DNA of 34,986 nt from Elusimicrobiaceae bacterium (GCA_017475405.1 JAFVFN010000021.1:1-34986), one strand, 5' to 3'; shown: positions 6,904 through 14,781, counted from the first letter of the stretch. Numbers and translations: made by a program. Notes: generated from the sequence alone by a model not told the origin.

Positions 6904-7096
6904 ACGGCTGCATTTGTTCAAGCATGATGTCTTACCTAAACAATACAGCCGTGGCCTACTGCAAAGCAGTAAACACTTGACACAAAATGATGGGTTTCGA
7001 AAGTCCACTATCTTGTGTCTAAAACGACTGTTTTTGGCGACATCATGGCCTTTATTACAAAAGCTATCCGTATTCTCCATACGGTTCCAAAAACAG
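6904..7096 (-). ncRNA. Structured pilin-leader RNA, copy B
   Basis: Same architecture as copy A. 5' domain stem 7087-7096/7028-7037 (10 bp, ending CC/GG where copy A has TTC/GAA) encloses hairpins 7079-7084/7068-7073 and 7059-7064/7048-7053. Long hairpin 7005-7019/6979-6993 has a UCGA-containing 11-nt loop. Short hairpin is 6966-6971/6957-6962. 3' stem is 6946-6952/6904-6910, followed by a U5 run. The long-range pairing is 7039-7047 with 6923-6931, 9 bp, and its sequence is unrelated to copy A. Several pairs are G-U only if the minus strand is transcribed (they become A-C on the plus strand). It ends 45 nt before the pilin ATG. Confidence 0.8.
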
Positions 7097-7112
7097 ATTA
7101 AATTGTATTTAT

Positions 7113-7141
7113 AGTATAGTAAAAATTTGTAAGGATAACAA
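7113..7141 (-). promoter_or_regulatory. Promoter for leader RNA copy B
   Basis: Minus strand TTGTTA, a 17-nt spacer, then TATACT (7113-7118), about 17 nt upstream of the first helix. Confidence 0.5.
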
Positions 7142-7247
7142 GCTGCTTGTTTGGGTTCAAATAGCACAAACAAATAAGAAAAATCAATTCCGCGTTACGA
7201 AAACGTTAGTTATGGAAGACCTAATTGTCTGATGGGACTTTTATCTC
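7142..7247. other. Intergenic stretch without visible features
   Basis: This lies between the copy B promoter and the promoter of the 7307 gene. I see no gene, repeat or convincing hairpin in it. Confidence 0.4.
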
Positions 7248-7275
7248 TTGCAAGAAAATATTAGTTTGCTACAAT
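7248..7275 (+). promoter_or_regulatory. Promoter of the 7307 gene
   Basis: TTGCAA (7248-7253), a 16-nt spacer, then TACAAT (7270-7275), preceded by TTTGC. Confidence 0.6.
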
Positions 7276-7306
7276 ATAAGTAAGAAGTTCTTTTTAAGGA
7301 GTAATT

Positions 7307-8005
7307 ATGAAATTGTCCCACGCAGTATGTCTGTTGGTTTTTATCCTGTCTAGTTTTCCCGCATTTTCCCAAACTCAACTTATTGAAAAGCCTCTGTCAG
7401 GTAGTTTTATTCGTAACTTACGTGCTGGGGGACAGGCTTATATGGTACCCAATATGCGTATCGGGAAAGAAGTATTAGAGGCAGGGATACGTTCTCGAAT
7501 TGGATTAGTACCTCTTACCCGGAAAGAAAAGATGCAATACCGTGGTTATGAGCTGTGCGCTCCGCGACTCAATGAAGCTAAATTGCAACGGTTGGTAGAA
7601 CGCCAACTGATCAAAGAACCGTTCCCGGCGTATTACACTCATTTTGAAAAAGAGTGGAACCGTGTCCAATTGCAAAAAGGGATACAACTAAGTACGTTGG
7701 AAGTAATTTTAGACGCAGCTTACGGTGAAGAAACCGAATTTGAAGGTGCGTTTGTGCCGGCGTATCGCGAGATTGTCATTGCCTTGCAGCAAGAACAGGA
7801 AGGGTTTACCTCTCGTGCTGCCCTTAAGAACGCGTTTACCCAAGCGCTGCAGCTTAAAAGCGGATTTTTTGTAATTACCGTGCATGAAAATGCCGAACAT
7901 GGACACGATGTGCTGCTGCTTGATTTGAAGAAACTAGAATTTATTTCCCTTGGAAAAAGCATCGGAGCCGTTTGGGTGCAACCGACAATCCCAGATAACG
8001 AATAG
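7307..8005 (+). CDS. Exported protein of unknown function, 232 aa
   Basis: The protein starts with a Sec signal peptide (MKLSHAVCLLVFILSSFPAFSQ, likely cleaved near residue 22) and should be periplasmic or secreted. The mature part is mixed alpha/beta in character with many Glu, Arg and Leu. It has no Cys-rich motif, membrane segment or catalytic signature that I recognise. AAGGAG lies 7 nt before the ATG. It has its own promoter (7248-7275) and terminator (8048-8076), so it is a single-gene unit. The next gene also encodes an unrecognised exported protein with the same promoter type, but separate terminators argue against an operon. Confidence 0.8.
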   Translation: MKLSHAVCLLVFILSSFPAFSQTQLIEKPLSGSFIRNLRAGGQAYMVPNMRIGKEVLEAGIRSRIGLVPLTRKEKMQYRGYELCAPRLNEAKLQRLVERQLIKEPFPAYYTHFEKEWNRVQLQKGIQLSTLEVILDAAYGEETEFEGAFVPAYREIVIALQQEQEGFTSRAALKNAFTQALQLKSGFFVITVHENAEHGHDVLLLDLKKLEFISLGKSIGAVWVQPTIPDNE

Positions 8006-8047
8006 CGTTTGGTTTTCCAAAGAGACTATCCATCAATACGTTTTACT

Positions 8048-8076
8048 AAAAGGCCCAATTACAGATTGGGCCTTTT
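8048..8076 (+). terminator. Intrinsic terminator
   Basis: AAAAGGCCCAAT (8048-8059) and ATTGGGCCTTTT (8065-8076) form a 12-bp stem, with TTTT at the 3' end. It lies after the 7307 gene. Confidence 0.8.
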
Positions 8077-8084
8077 GCCCCATT

Positions 8085-8112
8085 TTGTGCTATCGACGAC
8101 ATTTGATACAAT
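8085..8112 (+). promoter_or_regulatory. Promoter of the 8150 gene
   Basis: TTGTGC (8085-8090), a 16-nt spacer, then TACAAT (8107-8112), preceded by TTTGA. Confidence 0.55.
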
Positions 8113-8149
8113 ATGAATACATTATTTAGGGTGTTGTAAGGAGTTTTTT

Positions 8150-9397
8150 ATGTTTAGGGGTTGTAAAAGTTGTGCAGTATTAGTATGTATGGGGATGATT
8201 GTTTCCGGGTATGCAGCGGTGCCCAAAAAGTCAGTTATTAAAGCAGTCACTACGAAGCAACCCGTGATTCGAGTTAAATTGCCGGTTTATTCACTTCCCT
8301 CTGTAACAGCCCCACTGCCCGTTTGTGCGCTAAATACATCTAAGTTGTTAAAACATGCCGAGCCGGAAATAGAACGTCAAATATTAAAGGGTTCAACCAA
8401 TCCGGCAGGCAAGCAACTTACTGTAATGACAGTCGATGCTCGCCTTAAACCGTTAGCCGAATATTTACAGGCGAACCACTATAAATGGCCGGCATATACC
8501 GATAATGAGCAGGCACGGTATTTATTGCATCGCATCCATAATTTTATGAATGTGGAGGATCCGTCAGCTGATGTCATTGCGCTGCAACGTCAAATTATCC
8601 GTCTGTATCAACATGTACAGGCTCCGCCTGCGGAACAAACCCTGCGTGCCGTGCGTTTCTTTATGGCTGTTCAACATCGCGTTCCAGCGCGCGATTATAT
8701 TGGAAACGATACAAAATACAGTGCCGAGGAATTAGCCCTGGGAGAGGAGTTGGCCTTTGTGCTAGAGGCAGCCAAAGTGCCCATGAAAGATAATCCGTTT
8801 GCCAAGGCACCGGAGATAGATGTCATAACCGATCAAGTACATATATATTATACCTTGCGCCGGGTCAGTCCGTTATTTGAGGGGTTACCGGAGTATTCGC
8901 AGGATCATACGGCTAATTTCCCGCTATGGACACAGGAAGAATATGTACGTCAACGCGAAGCATGGATAGAAGAGCACCCGTTTGAATATGAATTAGCACC
9001 TTACCGGGAACGTTATTTCGGATTGTATTTGCCCAATATTTATAACCAATTATCCAAAACGGAAAAAACAGCGCTTATGTTCCGCACCCCCGGTGTTTGG
9101 GAATTGGATGAACACTTTACCATGCATCACACCTGGTATCAGCATGCGGTCAATCGGTGGTGGTATGAACAGGGAGGTCACAAACCAAGCAGCCATTGTC
9201 AGAACGAAACTGCATTGATTTCAATCCTCAAGTACGGACGTATACCTCGTCAAGCTCCGATGTTATTTACTAACCAATTTGGTGAAGCAATTTCGTTCTT
9301 GTCTTTGAGTTATGAAGAGCAGGTGGAAGTGCTGATATGGGCTTGGCTTGAACTCGGGTTGGAACCCCGACAGGTTCTGGAAATCGTAGCACATTGA
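8150..9397 (+). CDS. Exported protein of unknown function, 415 aa
   Basis: An N-terminal signal peptide (basic start, hydrophobic to about residue 22, cleavage near YAA) precedes a Lys/Pro/Val-rich low-complexity segment (about 23-60). The rest is a mostly helical body rich in Tyr, Trp, His and Arg. Many charged aromatic segments (such as HHTWYQHAVNRWWYEQGG near residue 325) give it an unusual composition, but I recognise no family or catalytic motif. AAGGAG precedes the ATG at 8150. It is probably monocistronic, with a hairpin at 9405-9429 before typA. It could be an envelope protein specific to this lineage. Confidence 0.8.
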   Translation: MFRGCKSCAVLVCMGMIVSGYAAVPKKSVIKAVTTKQPVIRVKLPVYSLPSVTAPLPVCALNTSKLLKHAEPEIERQILKGSTNPAGKQLTVMTVDARLKPLAEYLQANHYKWPAYTDNEQARYLLHRIHNFMNVEDPSADVIALQRQIIRLYQHVQAPPAEQTLRAVRFFMAVQHRVPARDYIGNDTKYSAEELALGEELAFVLEAAKVPMKDNPFAKAPEIDVITDQVHIYYTLRRVSPLFEGLPEYSQDHTANFPLWTQEEYVRQREAWIEEHPFEYELAPYRERYFGLYLPNIYNQLSKTEKTALMFRTPGVWELDEHFTMHHTWYQHAVNRWWYEQGGHKPSSHCQNETALISILKYGRIPRQAPMLFTNQFGEAISFLSLSYEEQVEVLIWAWLELGLEPRQVLEIVAH

Positions 9398-9404
9398 TTT
9401 TGAC

Positions 9405-9429
9405 ACGGCCGGTTTCAGACATCGGCCGT
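9405..9429 (+). terminator. Terminator-like hairpin before typA
   Basis: ACGGCCG (9405-9411) and CGGCCGT (9423-9429) are followed by TAATATTT. The T-tract is weak. Confidence 0.5.
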
Positions 9430-9439
9430 TAATATTTGA

Positions 9440-9445
9440 TAAAAT
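9440..9445 (+). promoter_or_regulatory. Probable -10 box of typA
   Basis: TAAAAT preceded by TTTGA matches the extended -10 form of other promoters here. The -35 is poor. It lies 44 nt before the typA start. Confidence 0.4.
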
Positions 9446-9483
9446 ATAATAAATACTCATTTTTAATTAAGGACTGTACTTAT

Positions 9484-11319
9484 ATGAATAATACCCGCAC
9501 AGATGTACGTAATGTGGCCATTATTGCCCACGTAGACCACGGTAAGACCACGGTGGTGGATTCCCTGTTAAAATTTGCCGGTGAATTTAAAGTGAAAGAA
9601 GACCAGGCACAGGATACCGTGCTAGATTCCAATCCGTTGGAGCGCGAGCGCGGTATTACGATTTTGGCCAAATGTACCTCAATTGGCTATAAGGGTCATA
9701 CCATCAACATTGTAGACACGCCCGGACACGCTGATTTTGGAAGCGAGGTGGAACGTGTCTTAAAAATGGTAGACGGTGCCATTTTGATGGTAGACGCTGT
9801 GGAAGGCCCCATGCCCCAAACTCGTTTTGTACTGCGCAAGGCACTGGCCTTGGGGCTTAAACCTATTGTAGTCATTAATAAAATGGATCGTGAGCATATT
9901 CGTCCCAGTGAAGTGGTAGACGAAGTATTTAACCTGTTTATGGAGCTCGGAGCCACCGATGAACAGTTGGATTTCCCGATTATTTATGCTTCGGGCCGTG
10001 CCGGTTGGGCCAGTCTTAAAATGGAAGAGCAGGGCAAAGACATTGCGCCTATTTTAGATACCATTTTATCACACGTGCCTGCTCCGCAGGCCGAACCGGA
10101 TGCCCCGCTGCAAATGCAGGTAACCATGTTGGACTACAATAACTTTTTGGGTCACGTGGGGATTGGTCGTATTTTGGCGGGCAACATTCAAAAAGGACAG
10201 TCGGTGGTATTAATCCATCCGGACGGTACTACGACCAATGCCAAAGCAGCCAAAATCGAACGCTTCTTGGGGCTTGGTAAAGTCGAAGTAGACAAAGCAA
10301 CGGCAGGAGATATTGTATCTATTGCCGGACTGGAAGGGGTAGACGTGGGGGACACGATTTGTCGTCCCGATGCGTTAAAACCGCTGCCGCCGCTTACCAT
10401 CGATGCACCTACGATGTCGATGGACTTTTTGGTCAATGACAGTCCGTTCTCCGGTCGGGAGGGTAAGTTTGTAACCAGCCGACACCTGAAAAACCGATTG
10501 GAAAAAGAAGCCCAAACCAACGTGGGTCTTAAAGTCGAGCAGTTGGAGGGGGAAGGAAAGTTCAAAGTATACGGACGGGGCGAGTTGCATTTAACGATTT
10601 TGATTGAAAATATGCGCCGAGAAGGGTTTGAGCTCGCAGTATCTTCCCCTGAAGTATTATACAAGCAGGAAAACGGCCAAATTTTAGAGCCGATGGAGTC
10701 GCTGATTTTGGATATTAAATCCGAATACCAGGGTGCCGTGTTTACTATTTTGGGAACCCGCGCTGCGCAGCTTGAAAATATGGTTACCGAAGGTGAAGAC
10801 CGGTTGCGTTTGGAATATTTAATCCCGTCTCGTGCGTTAATCGGGTTTAAAAACGAACTGTTAACCAGTACGCGCGGTACGGGTATTATGCACCACAGTT
10901 TTAAAGGATATTATCCCAAGGCCGACCTGCAGGATTTACGTCATAACGGGGTATTGATTGCCAAAGAAGACGGTGAAACGACTCCGTATGCGTTGTATGC
11001 TCTGGAAAATAACGGAGAGCTGTTCTTGGGTCCCGGTGAAAAAGTATACGCCGGACAAATTGTGGGACAGAACTCGCGTGCCAATGATCTGGTGGTTAAT
11101 CCCTGTAAGGCCAAACATTTAAGTAATATGCGCAGTAAAGCCAGTGACGAGTCGTATGTATTGACACCGCCCCGGCAGATGAGTTTGGAGCAGGCTGTGG
11201 AATACATTGCGCCTGATGAGCTCGTAGAAATTACTCCCAAGTCCCTGCGGCTTCGTAAAAAGATCTTATCGCATTTGGTACGTAAGCGTACGGAACGCGC
11301 CGAAGAAGAGGAAGCTTAA
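9484..11319 (+). CDS. typA: Ribosome-binding GTPase TypA/BipA, 611 aa
   Basis: This translational GTPase of the EF-G/LepA class binds the 70S ribosome and affects ribosome assembly and stress adaptation. G1 is AHVDHGKTT at residues 15-23. G2 is RGITI, G3 DTPGH, G4 NKMDR and G5 a SGRAGW segment. Beta-barrel, EF-G domain III/V-like and BipA-specific C-terminal domains follow. The 611 aa are close to E. coli BipA (about 607). I use ATG 9484 because AAGGA lies just upstream and the protein then starts like other TypA; an in-frame ATG at 9436 adds 16 unusual residues and lies before the Shine-Dalgarno. It is monocistronic, with a terminator at 11326-11350. Confidence 0.97.
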   Translation: MNNTRTDVRNVAIIAHVDHGKTTVVDSLLKFAGEFKVKEDQAQDTVLDSNPLERERGITILAKCTSIGYKGHTINIVDTPGHADFGSEVERVLKMVDGAILMVDAVEGPMPQTRFVLRKALALGLKPIVVINKMDREHIRPSEVVDEVFNLFMELGATDEQLDFPIIYASGRAGWASLKMEEQGKDIAPILDTILSHVPAPQAEPDAPLQMQVTMLDYNNFLGHVGIGRILAGNIQKGQSVVLIHPDGTTTNAKAAKIERFLGLGKVEVDKATAGDIVSIAGLEGVDVGDTICRPDALKPLPPLTIDAPTMSMDFLVNDSPFSGREGKFVTSRHLKNRLEKEAQTNVGLKVEQLEGEGKFKVYGRGELHLTILIENMRREGFELAVSSPEVLYKQENGQILEPMESLILDIKSEYQGAVFTILGTRAAQLENMVTEGEDRLRLEYLIPSRALIGFKNELLTSTRGTGIMHHSFKGYYPKADLQDLRHNGVLIAKEDGETTPYALYALENNGELFLGPGEKVYAGQIVGQNSRANDLVVNPCKAKHLSNMRSKASDESYVLTPPRQMSLEQAVEYIAPDELVEITPKSLRLRKKILSHLVRKRTERAEEEEA

Positions 11320-11325
11320 TTTTGT

Positions 11326-11350
11326 GCCCCGCCCCTTGGCGGGGCATTTT
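11326..11350 (+). terminator. Intrinsic terminator of typA
   Basis: GCCCCGCC (11326-11333), loop CCTT, GGCGGGGC (11338-11345), then ATTTTG. Confidence 0.85.
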
Positions 11351-11397
11351 GCAGTCTACGTGCGACTGGATATTTGGACCTAATGGTCAAAATATAT

Positions 11398-11420
11398 AGC
11401 CGCTCAGGCGATGAGCGGCT
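11398..11420 (-). terminator. Terminator of the FtsA-like gene
   Basis: AGCCGCTC and GAGCGGCT form an 8-bp stem with a 7-nt loop. On the minus strand it is followed by TATATATTTT, placing it 24 nt after the FtsA-like stop codon. Confidence 0.7.
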
Positions 11421-11443
11421 ATTTGTGTTATATTACCCAAAGG

Positions 11444-12589
11444 TTAAAATACATTTAGTCCGAGTTTCGTAAATAGACGGCCAATAAAACCCTCTTCTTT
11501 AACCTGTGCCACACCCAGTTGGCTTTTTTCCCGAGAGATCGCATGCTGTAGCAGCGCCAATGCCCCGTCATATTGCGGACGGTCGATTTCACAATCGGCA
11601 ATGAGTTTATTAAACGCACACAACCGCACTTTACGCAGCCCCAGGGTGTTTTTCAGTCCTTTTTGCAGTACCGGCCAGGCCCCCTGTCCGCATAATACGG
11701 CTTGCGTGGGAAGTGACTGGATATATGTGAGGGATTGAACCAGTTCCTTGTGCAGGGCCGTGAGCATCGGGGCGGCTGCATCTTCTAATACTTCATCCAT
11801 AACCGGATCCGGTTCATAGTCGCGTAAGATTTGCCGGGCGGTTTGAAAATCGTTTTGTAATTGGTCGGAAATACCGTCAGCAACCCGGTCTAAGCCAAAC
11901 GGGATTTCCCAGGCCTCTTTGAGCGAATCTTTGTGATACAAGACAGCCGAAATGGTATTTTCTCCGATATCTACCAGTAAACATGAACCTGCTTTTTCAG
12001 CGGAAGTCAGGGCACTGTCTGCCAGTGCCACGGACGTAGGCATCCACAAAAAGTCTTCACATCCGCAGGCTTCCAGTACATGTCGTAAATTGGTTAAATG
12101 GGTTGTAACACCCAGTGAAATAAACGTCTCGGCGCCCAAACAGCAACCGGACATTCCCTTGGGTGAAATAGCCCCGTGTTGTCCGTCAATACTGTAAGAT
12201 TGCGGCAGGACGTCTAATACCTCTAAAGAGTCATCTAAATTGCGCGGCAACGCATCGTGAATGGCGTTTTCAATGTCTTCATCGCGAATAATCAGGTTGC
12301 GTGCCTGCGTATAGGCAAAGCCTGTATTATGTTGAAAAGATAAAAAGTTACCGCGTACTCCGACAACTACGGACGGGGTGGAAGATATATATTCACTCAT
12401 TTGACCAAATACACGTGATAATTCTTCCTGGGCTCCGATACGGTCCCGCACAAAGGCACCCGCAAAGGCCTTGCAGGGTTGGCGCAAAATATACCGAATA
12501 CGCAAAGTATCGGTAGCTTCGTCCAGCGAAGCTAAAGCGGCCGTGATGCCTTCTCCGTAAAAATCGAGTGACAGAATATTGCGGTTCAT
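11444..12589 (-). CDS. FtsA-like actin-fold protein, 381 aa
   Basis: The fold is that of FtsA and its relatives (actin/Hsp70 superfamily). Phosphate-binding segment 1 is near the N-terminus (NILSLDFYGEGITAAL). An SHS2-type insertion with a GAETFISLGVTTHL segment sits in the middle. The second phosphate-binding strand is LLVDIGENTISAVL, followed by the IPFGLDRVADGI segment. The last 15 or so residues (EEGFIGRLFTKLGLNVF) look like the amphipathic membrane-targeting helix of FtsA, which anchors FtsZ to the membrane. No ftsZ or ftsQ is adjacent, so it may be the division FtsA or a paralogue. PilM shares the fold, but the pilus locus has its own PilM. It is a single-gene unit with a promoter at 12604-12631. 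Confidence 0.7.
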   Translation of the reverse strand: MNRNILSLDFYGEGITAALASLDEATDTLRIRYILRQPCKAFAGAFVRDRIGAQEELSRVFGQMSEYISSTPSVVVGVRGNFLSFQHNTGFAYTQARNLIIRDEDIENAIHDALPRNLDDSLEVLDVLPQSYSIDGQHGAISPKGMSGCCLGAETFISLGVTTHLTNLRHVLEACGCEDFLWMPTSVALADSALTSAEKAGSCLLVDIGENTISAVLYHKDSLKEAWEIPFGLDRVADGISDQLQNDFQTARQILRDYEPDPVMDEVLEDAAAPMLTALHKELVQSLTYIQSLPTQAVLCGQGAWPVLQKGLKNTLGLRKVRLCAFNKLIADCEIDRPQYDGALALLQHAISREKSQLGVAQVKEEGFIGRLFTKLGLNVF

Positions 12590-12603
12590 AAGTGGGTTAC
12601 CAC

Positions 12604-12631
12604 ATTTTACAAAATTACAAACATTTGTAAA
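12604..12631 (-). promoter_or_regulatory. Promoter of the FtsA-like gene
   Basis: Minus strand TTTACA (12626-12631), a 16-nt spacer, then TAAAAT (12604-12609), 14 nt upstream of the ATG. Confidence 0.65.
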
Positions 12632-12639
12632 CTGAAATT

Positions 12640-13056
12640 TTAGGACACGCCGGTAGATCCGAATCCACCCTCGCCGCGGGACGTGTCGGATAGTTCGCTT
12701 ACCTCTTCAAAAGTTGGGTATAATGTCGGAAGTACCACGAGTTGAGCTACTTTTTGGCCGGCCTCAAACACAAAGGGCGTATTATTTAAGTTGTACATGC
12801 ACACCAAGAGTTCTCCGCGGTACGGTGCGTCCACGAGCCCGGCCATGGCCTTAATGCCTTTGCTCTCCACCGAGCTTTTGCCCCAGATAATACCCGAGGT
12901 ATTTTCAGGTAACTCTACGGCAATTCCGGTACGTACTTTGGCAATACTGTGCGGGGCCAGTTCCGTGCGTTCCAACGCAAACAGATCCGCTCCTGAATCG
13001 GTCGGATGGGCTCGTAGGGGAAGTTTGGCTCGGGAATCTAATTTTTTTACTTTCAT
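12640..13056 (-). CDS. dut: dUTP diphosphatase, 138 aa
   Basis: The enzyme hydrolyses dUTP to dUMP and diphosphate, keeping uracil out of DNA and supplying dTMP synthesis. All five motifs of the trimeric family are present in order: PTDSGADLFA (1), GKSSVESKGI (2), GLVDAPYRGELLV (3, with the catalytic Asp), GQKVAQLVVLP (4) and RGEGGFGSTG (5). Motif 2 has GKSSVE where PRSGLA is common. The length is typical. I prefer the ATG at 13056 because GAGGAA lies just before it. The ATG at 13068 (142 aa) overlaps the upstream stop as TAATG and is the alternative. The gene is translationally coupled to the HEAT-like gene upstream. Confidence 0.95.
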   Translation of the reverse strand: MKVKKLDSRAKLPLRAHPTDSGADLFALERTELAPHSIAKVRTGIAVELPENTSGIIWGKSSVESKGIKAMAGLVDAPYRGELLVCMYNLNNTPFVFEAGQKVAQLVVLPTLYPTFEEVSELSDTSRGEGGFGSTGVS

Positions 13057-13067
13057 AGGGTTCCTCA

Positions 13068-14102
13068 TTATAAGAGTTTTTCAATTTGTTCCAGTGCATT
13101 TTGGGCATAGGTTTGTTCTTCGGAAGAACCGTTTTTTGCCAGCGCACTGATGGGGGCAATGAGCCCTTTTAATAAATGTGTGTCAAATGTACGGTCCGAG
13201 GAGTAGGCAAATCCGTCCGGATTAGCCAAAATCCCGGCCATATAGGCCGCACTGCGCAAGGCATTGATATGTTGGTTCGTATCGGTGGAAAGCAGTGCCT
13301 CTTTTAACGTGCTCACACTGTTGCCCGTCATAAATCCAAGTGCTAGGGCGTACGTGGTAGCGGCGGGTTTTTTATAGTTTAGTTTAAGTCCCTGCGTAAC
13401 TTGCTCAAGCGCTACGTCCGGGTTAGCAGCCAGCGCAATGGCAAGCTGCGTTTGTACGGTCATATCGGTTTCTTTTTTTGCACGTTTTTGTAGTTGCGCC
13501 GCCGCTTCGGGGGTATGCAGTGTGCCAAGCCAGGCTGCCGCCGCCGAGCGTACCTGAGTGTCTGGGTTAGAAGATGCTGTTTTAAGCAGGTTAAATTGTT
13601 CTTTGGAGTCTTTGGTTACCAGATTCATCGCCCGTTGGGCAAACGCACTGTCAAAAATATACAGACGTATTACATCGGTTGTATGTGTTTTATCATCGGG
13701 ATTAATCAGCGTATAGGCTGTGGCACCGTAAGCGCGCAACACAGGGTCTGCGCTTTGAAGCGTGTCTTGTAAGAGGGGGATGAGTTCCTCATAGACAGAT
13801 CCCATGGATGTCAAGATAATGGCCGAGAAAGCCATTTTGAGCGGATCCTGCGCGCTGATAATTTGGTTAAGCAGGGCCGGTTCATAGACACTTTCCGGTG
13901 GTATTTTGACCAGACTGGCACCGGCCGCAAAAATCGTATTGGGATCTTGGGAAGAGCGAAACAGATTAAGTACCTGTTGGGTTTGCCGGGGCGTACGCGC
14001 GGTCTGCTGCAAGAGCGGAAGCGTTTGGGAAAGTGTGTTTTGGGCCGTTACAACACCGGCACAAACAGTCAGTAAAACAACCAATGCAAGTAGTTTTTTC
14101 AT
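13068..14102 (-). CDS. Exported HEAT-repeat-like protein, 344 aa
   Basis: The signal peptide is MKKLLALVVLLTVCAGVVTAQ with cleavage near residue 21. The rest is all-helical with recurring Ala/Leu-rich units such as SNPDTQVRSAAAAWLGTLH and QSADPVLRAYGATAYTLIN. This spacing fits HEAT or armadillo-type solenoid repeats used for protein binding. No enzymatic motif is seen. I choose ATG 14102 because it gives the clean signal peptide; an in-frame ATG at 14132 would add ten non-signal residues. TATAAT ends 7 nt before 14102, so the mRNA may be leaderless. The stop codon overlaps the alternative dut start. Function unknown. Confidence 0.75.
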   Translation of the reverse strand: MKKLLALVVLLTVCAGVVTAQNTLSQTLPLLQQTARTPRQTQQVLNLFRSSQDPNTIFAAGASLVKIPPESVYEPALLNQIISAQDPLKMAFSAIILTSMGSVYEELIPLLQDTLQSADPVLRAYGATAYTLINPDDKTHTTDVIRLYIFDSAFAQRAMNLVTKDSKEQFNLLKTASSNPDTQVRSAAAAWLGTLHTPEAAAQLQKRAKKETDMTVQTQLAIALAANPDVALEQVTQGLKLNYKKPAATTYALALGFMTGNSVSTLKEALLSTDTNQHINALRSAAYMAGILANPDGFAYSSDRTFDTHLLKGLIAPISALAKNGSSEEQTYAQNALEQIEKLL

Positions 14103-14109
14103 ATTTGTT

Positions 14110-14115
14110 ATTATA
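14110..14115 (-). promoter_or_regulatory. -10 box for a probably leaderless mRNA
   Basis: TATAAT preceded by TTG, with exactly 7 nt between it and the ATG at 14102. No Shine-Dalgarno is present. Confidence 0.5.
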
Positions 14116-14145
14116 CAATTATTTGGGCGCATAGACCATCAAAAA

Positions 14146-14166
14146 CACCGCCCCGAGGGCGGTGTC
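14146..14166 (-). terminator. Intrinsic terminator of the 57-aa gene
   Basis: ACACCGCCC and GGGCGGTGT form a 9-bp stem with a 3-nt loop. TTTTTG follows on the minus strand. Confidence 0.8.
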
Positions 14167-14187
14167 AAAAGAGTACAAAGGCGAATA

Positions 14188-14361
14188 TTATTTGGATACG
14201 AGTGCTTCGGTAACGTGTTCGGCCGCAATTGTATCTTGTTTGCGGGATTTGGCAGTTGTTTGGTTGGTATAGATGTGCAGGTCGTTTTCATCTTGTAAAA
14301 CAACCATTTTTGTGTTGCCCAGGGACAATAAAAAACGTAAATTCGTAGATTTGATAGCCAT
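14188..14361 (-). CDS. Small protein of unknown function, 57 aa
   Basis: The start at 14361 follows AAAGGAG at a good distance; an open frame extending upstream to 14496 lacks a Shine-Dalgarno. The product begins MAIKSTNLRFLLSLGNTKMV and is basic, with no signal peptide or membrane segment. It is rich in Thr, Lys, Asn and Gln, so it could be a small nucleic-acid or protein-binding factor. I do not recognise it. It has its own terminator and a long leader, and lies beside the DnaA-box cluster. Confidence 0.6.
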   Translation of the reverse strand: MAIKSTNLRFLLSLGNTKMVVLQDENDLHIYTNQTTAKSRKQDTIAAEHVTEALVSK

Positions 14362-14380
14362 ATATAACTCCTTTGAAAGT

Positions 14381-14471
14381 CTATACTTTATTAAACCTGT
14401 TTTTGGGGGGATACGCAAGCGGAATTTGGACCTGTATGCATCTGGGCCTGCAGTATAGGACCCTGGTTTAA
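14381..14471 (-). other. Possible structured leader of the 57-aa gene
   Basis: CTATACT (14381-14387) complements AGTATAG (14452-14458), and TTAAACC (14391-14397) complements GGTTTAA (14465-14471). The two 7-bp pairings interleave, so they form a pseudoknot or are mutually exclusive. A TTGACA-type -35 on the minus strand at 14501-14506 could drive it. Confidence 0.3.
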
Positions 14472-14494
14472 GTCTTCTTTCTACCATAAAATGC

Positions 14495-14750
14495 ACAAGT
14501 TGTCAACACTTTTTTGGAGTTTGTGGACAATTCCAAAAGGATTTGTCCTATTTTATTTTGTCGTCGATGATAGGGCGAAAAATAAAATTTTTATCTCTTA
14601 AAAAGGAAAGTTATCCACAGAAAAATTCACTTATCCACAGGCTTGGTCCCTTGATGGGGCCCAGAACAAACTGTTGGAAACCTAAAAAGTCATAAAATTA
14701 TATATATAAAGGCAGGTTATACACAGCTTTTCCACAGCTGTTTATAAGTT
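14495..14750. other. oriC: Candidate replication origin (DnaA-box cluster, AT-rich)
   Basis: Perfect DnaA boxes TTATCCACA lie at 14611-14619 and 14631-14639, 20 bp apart in the same orientation. Near-matches are TTATACACA at 14717-14725, TTTTCCACA at 14728-14736, TTGTCAACA at 14500-14508, and inverted TGTGGACAA (14522-14530) and TGTTTATAA (14739-14747). An AT-only run (about 14693-14709) beside the boxes could be the unwinding element. Genes on the left (11444-14361) read leftward and nearly all genes on the right read rightward, as expected at an origin. No dnaA, dnaN, gyrB or rpmH is in the window, so a DnaA-regulated site or titration cluster remains possible. Confidence 0.65.
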
Positions 14751-14752
14751 TG

Positions 14753-14781
14753 TTTACAAATTGCCAGTATTTTTTTATAAT
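14753..14781 (+). promoter_or_regulatory. Promoter of the Pal/OmpA lipoprotein gene
   Basis: TTTACA (14753-14758), a 17-nt spacer, then TATAAT (14776-14781). It abuts the DnaA-box cluster, so DnaA could affect it. Confidence 0.65.

Noticed and set aside
6859..7173. N-terminal extension of the 6388 prepilin into a 261-aa protein
   Set aside because: The extension runs through the structured RNA and promoter; GGAGA and the prepilin leader mark ATG 6858 as the start.
9436..9483. 16-residue N-terminal extension of TypA
   Set aside because: It lies upstream of the Shine-Dalgarno and has no counterpart in TypA proteins as I know them.
11444..12589. Calling the FtsA-like gene PilM
   Set aside because: The FtsA-type C-terminal amphipathic helix and SHS2-like insertion, plus a separate PilM-N protein in the pilus locus, favour FtsA-like.
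14188..14496. 102-aa version of the small gene
   Set aside because: The AAAGGAG just before ATG 14361 marks the 57-aa product, and the extra part overlaps the putative leader.
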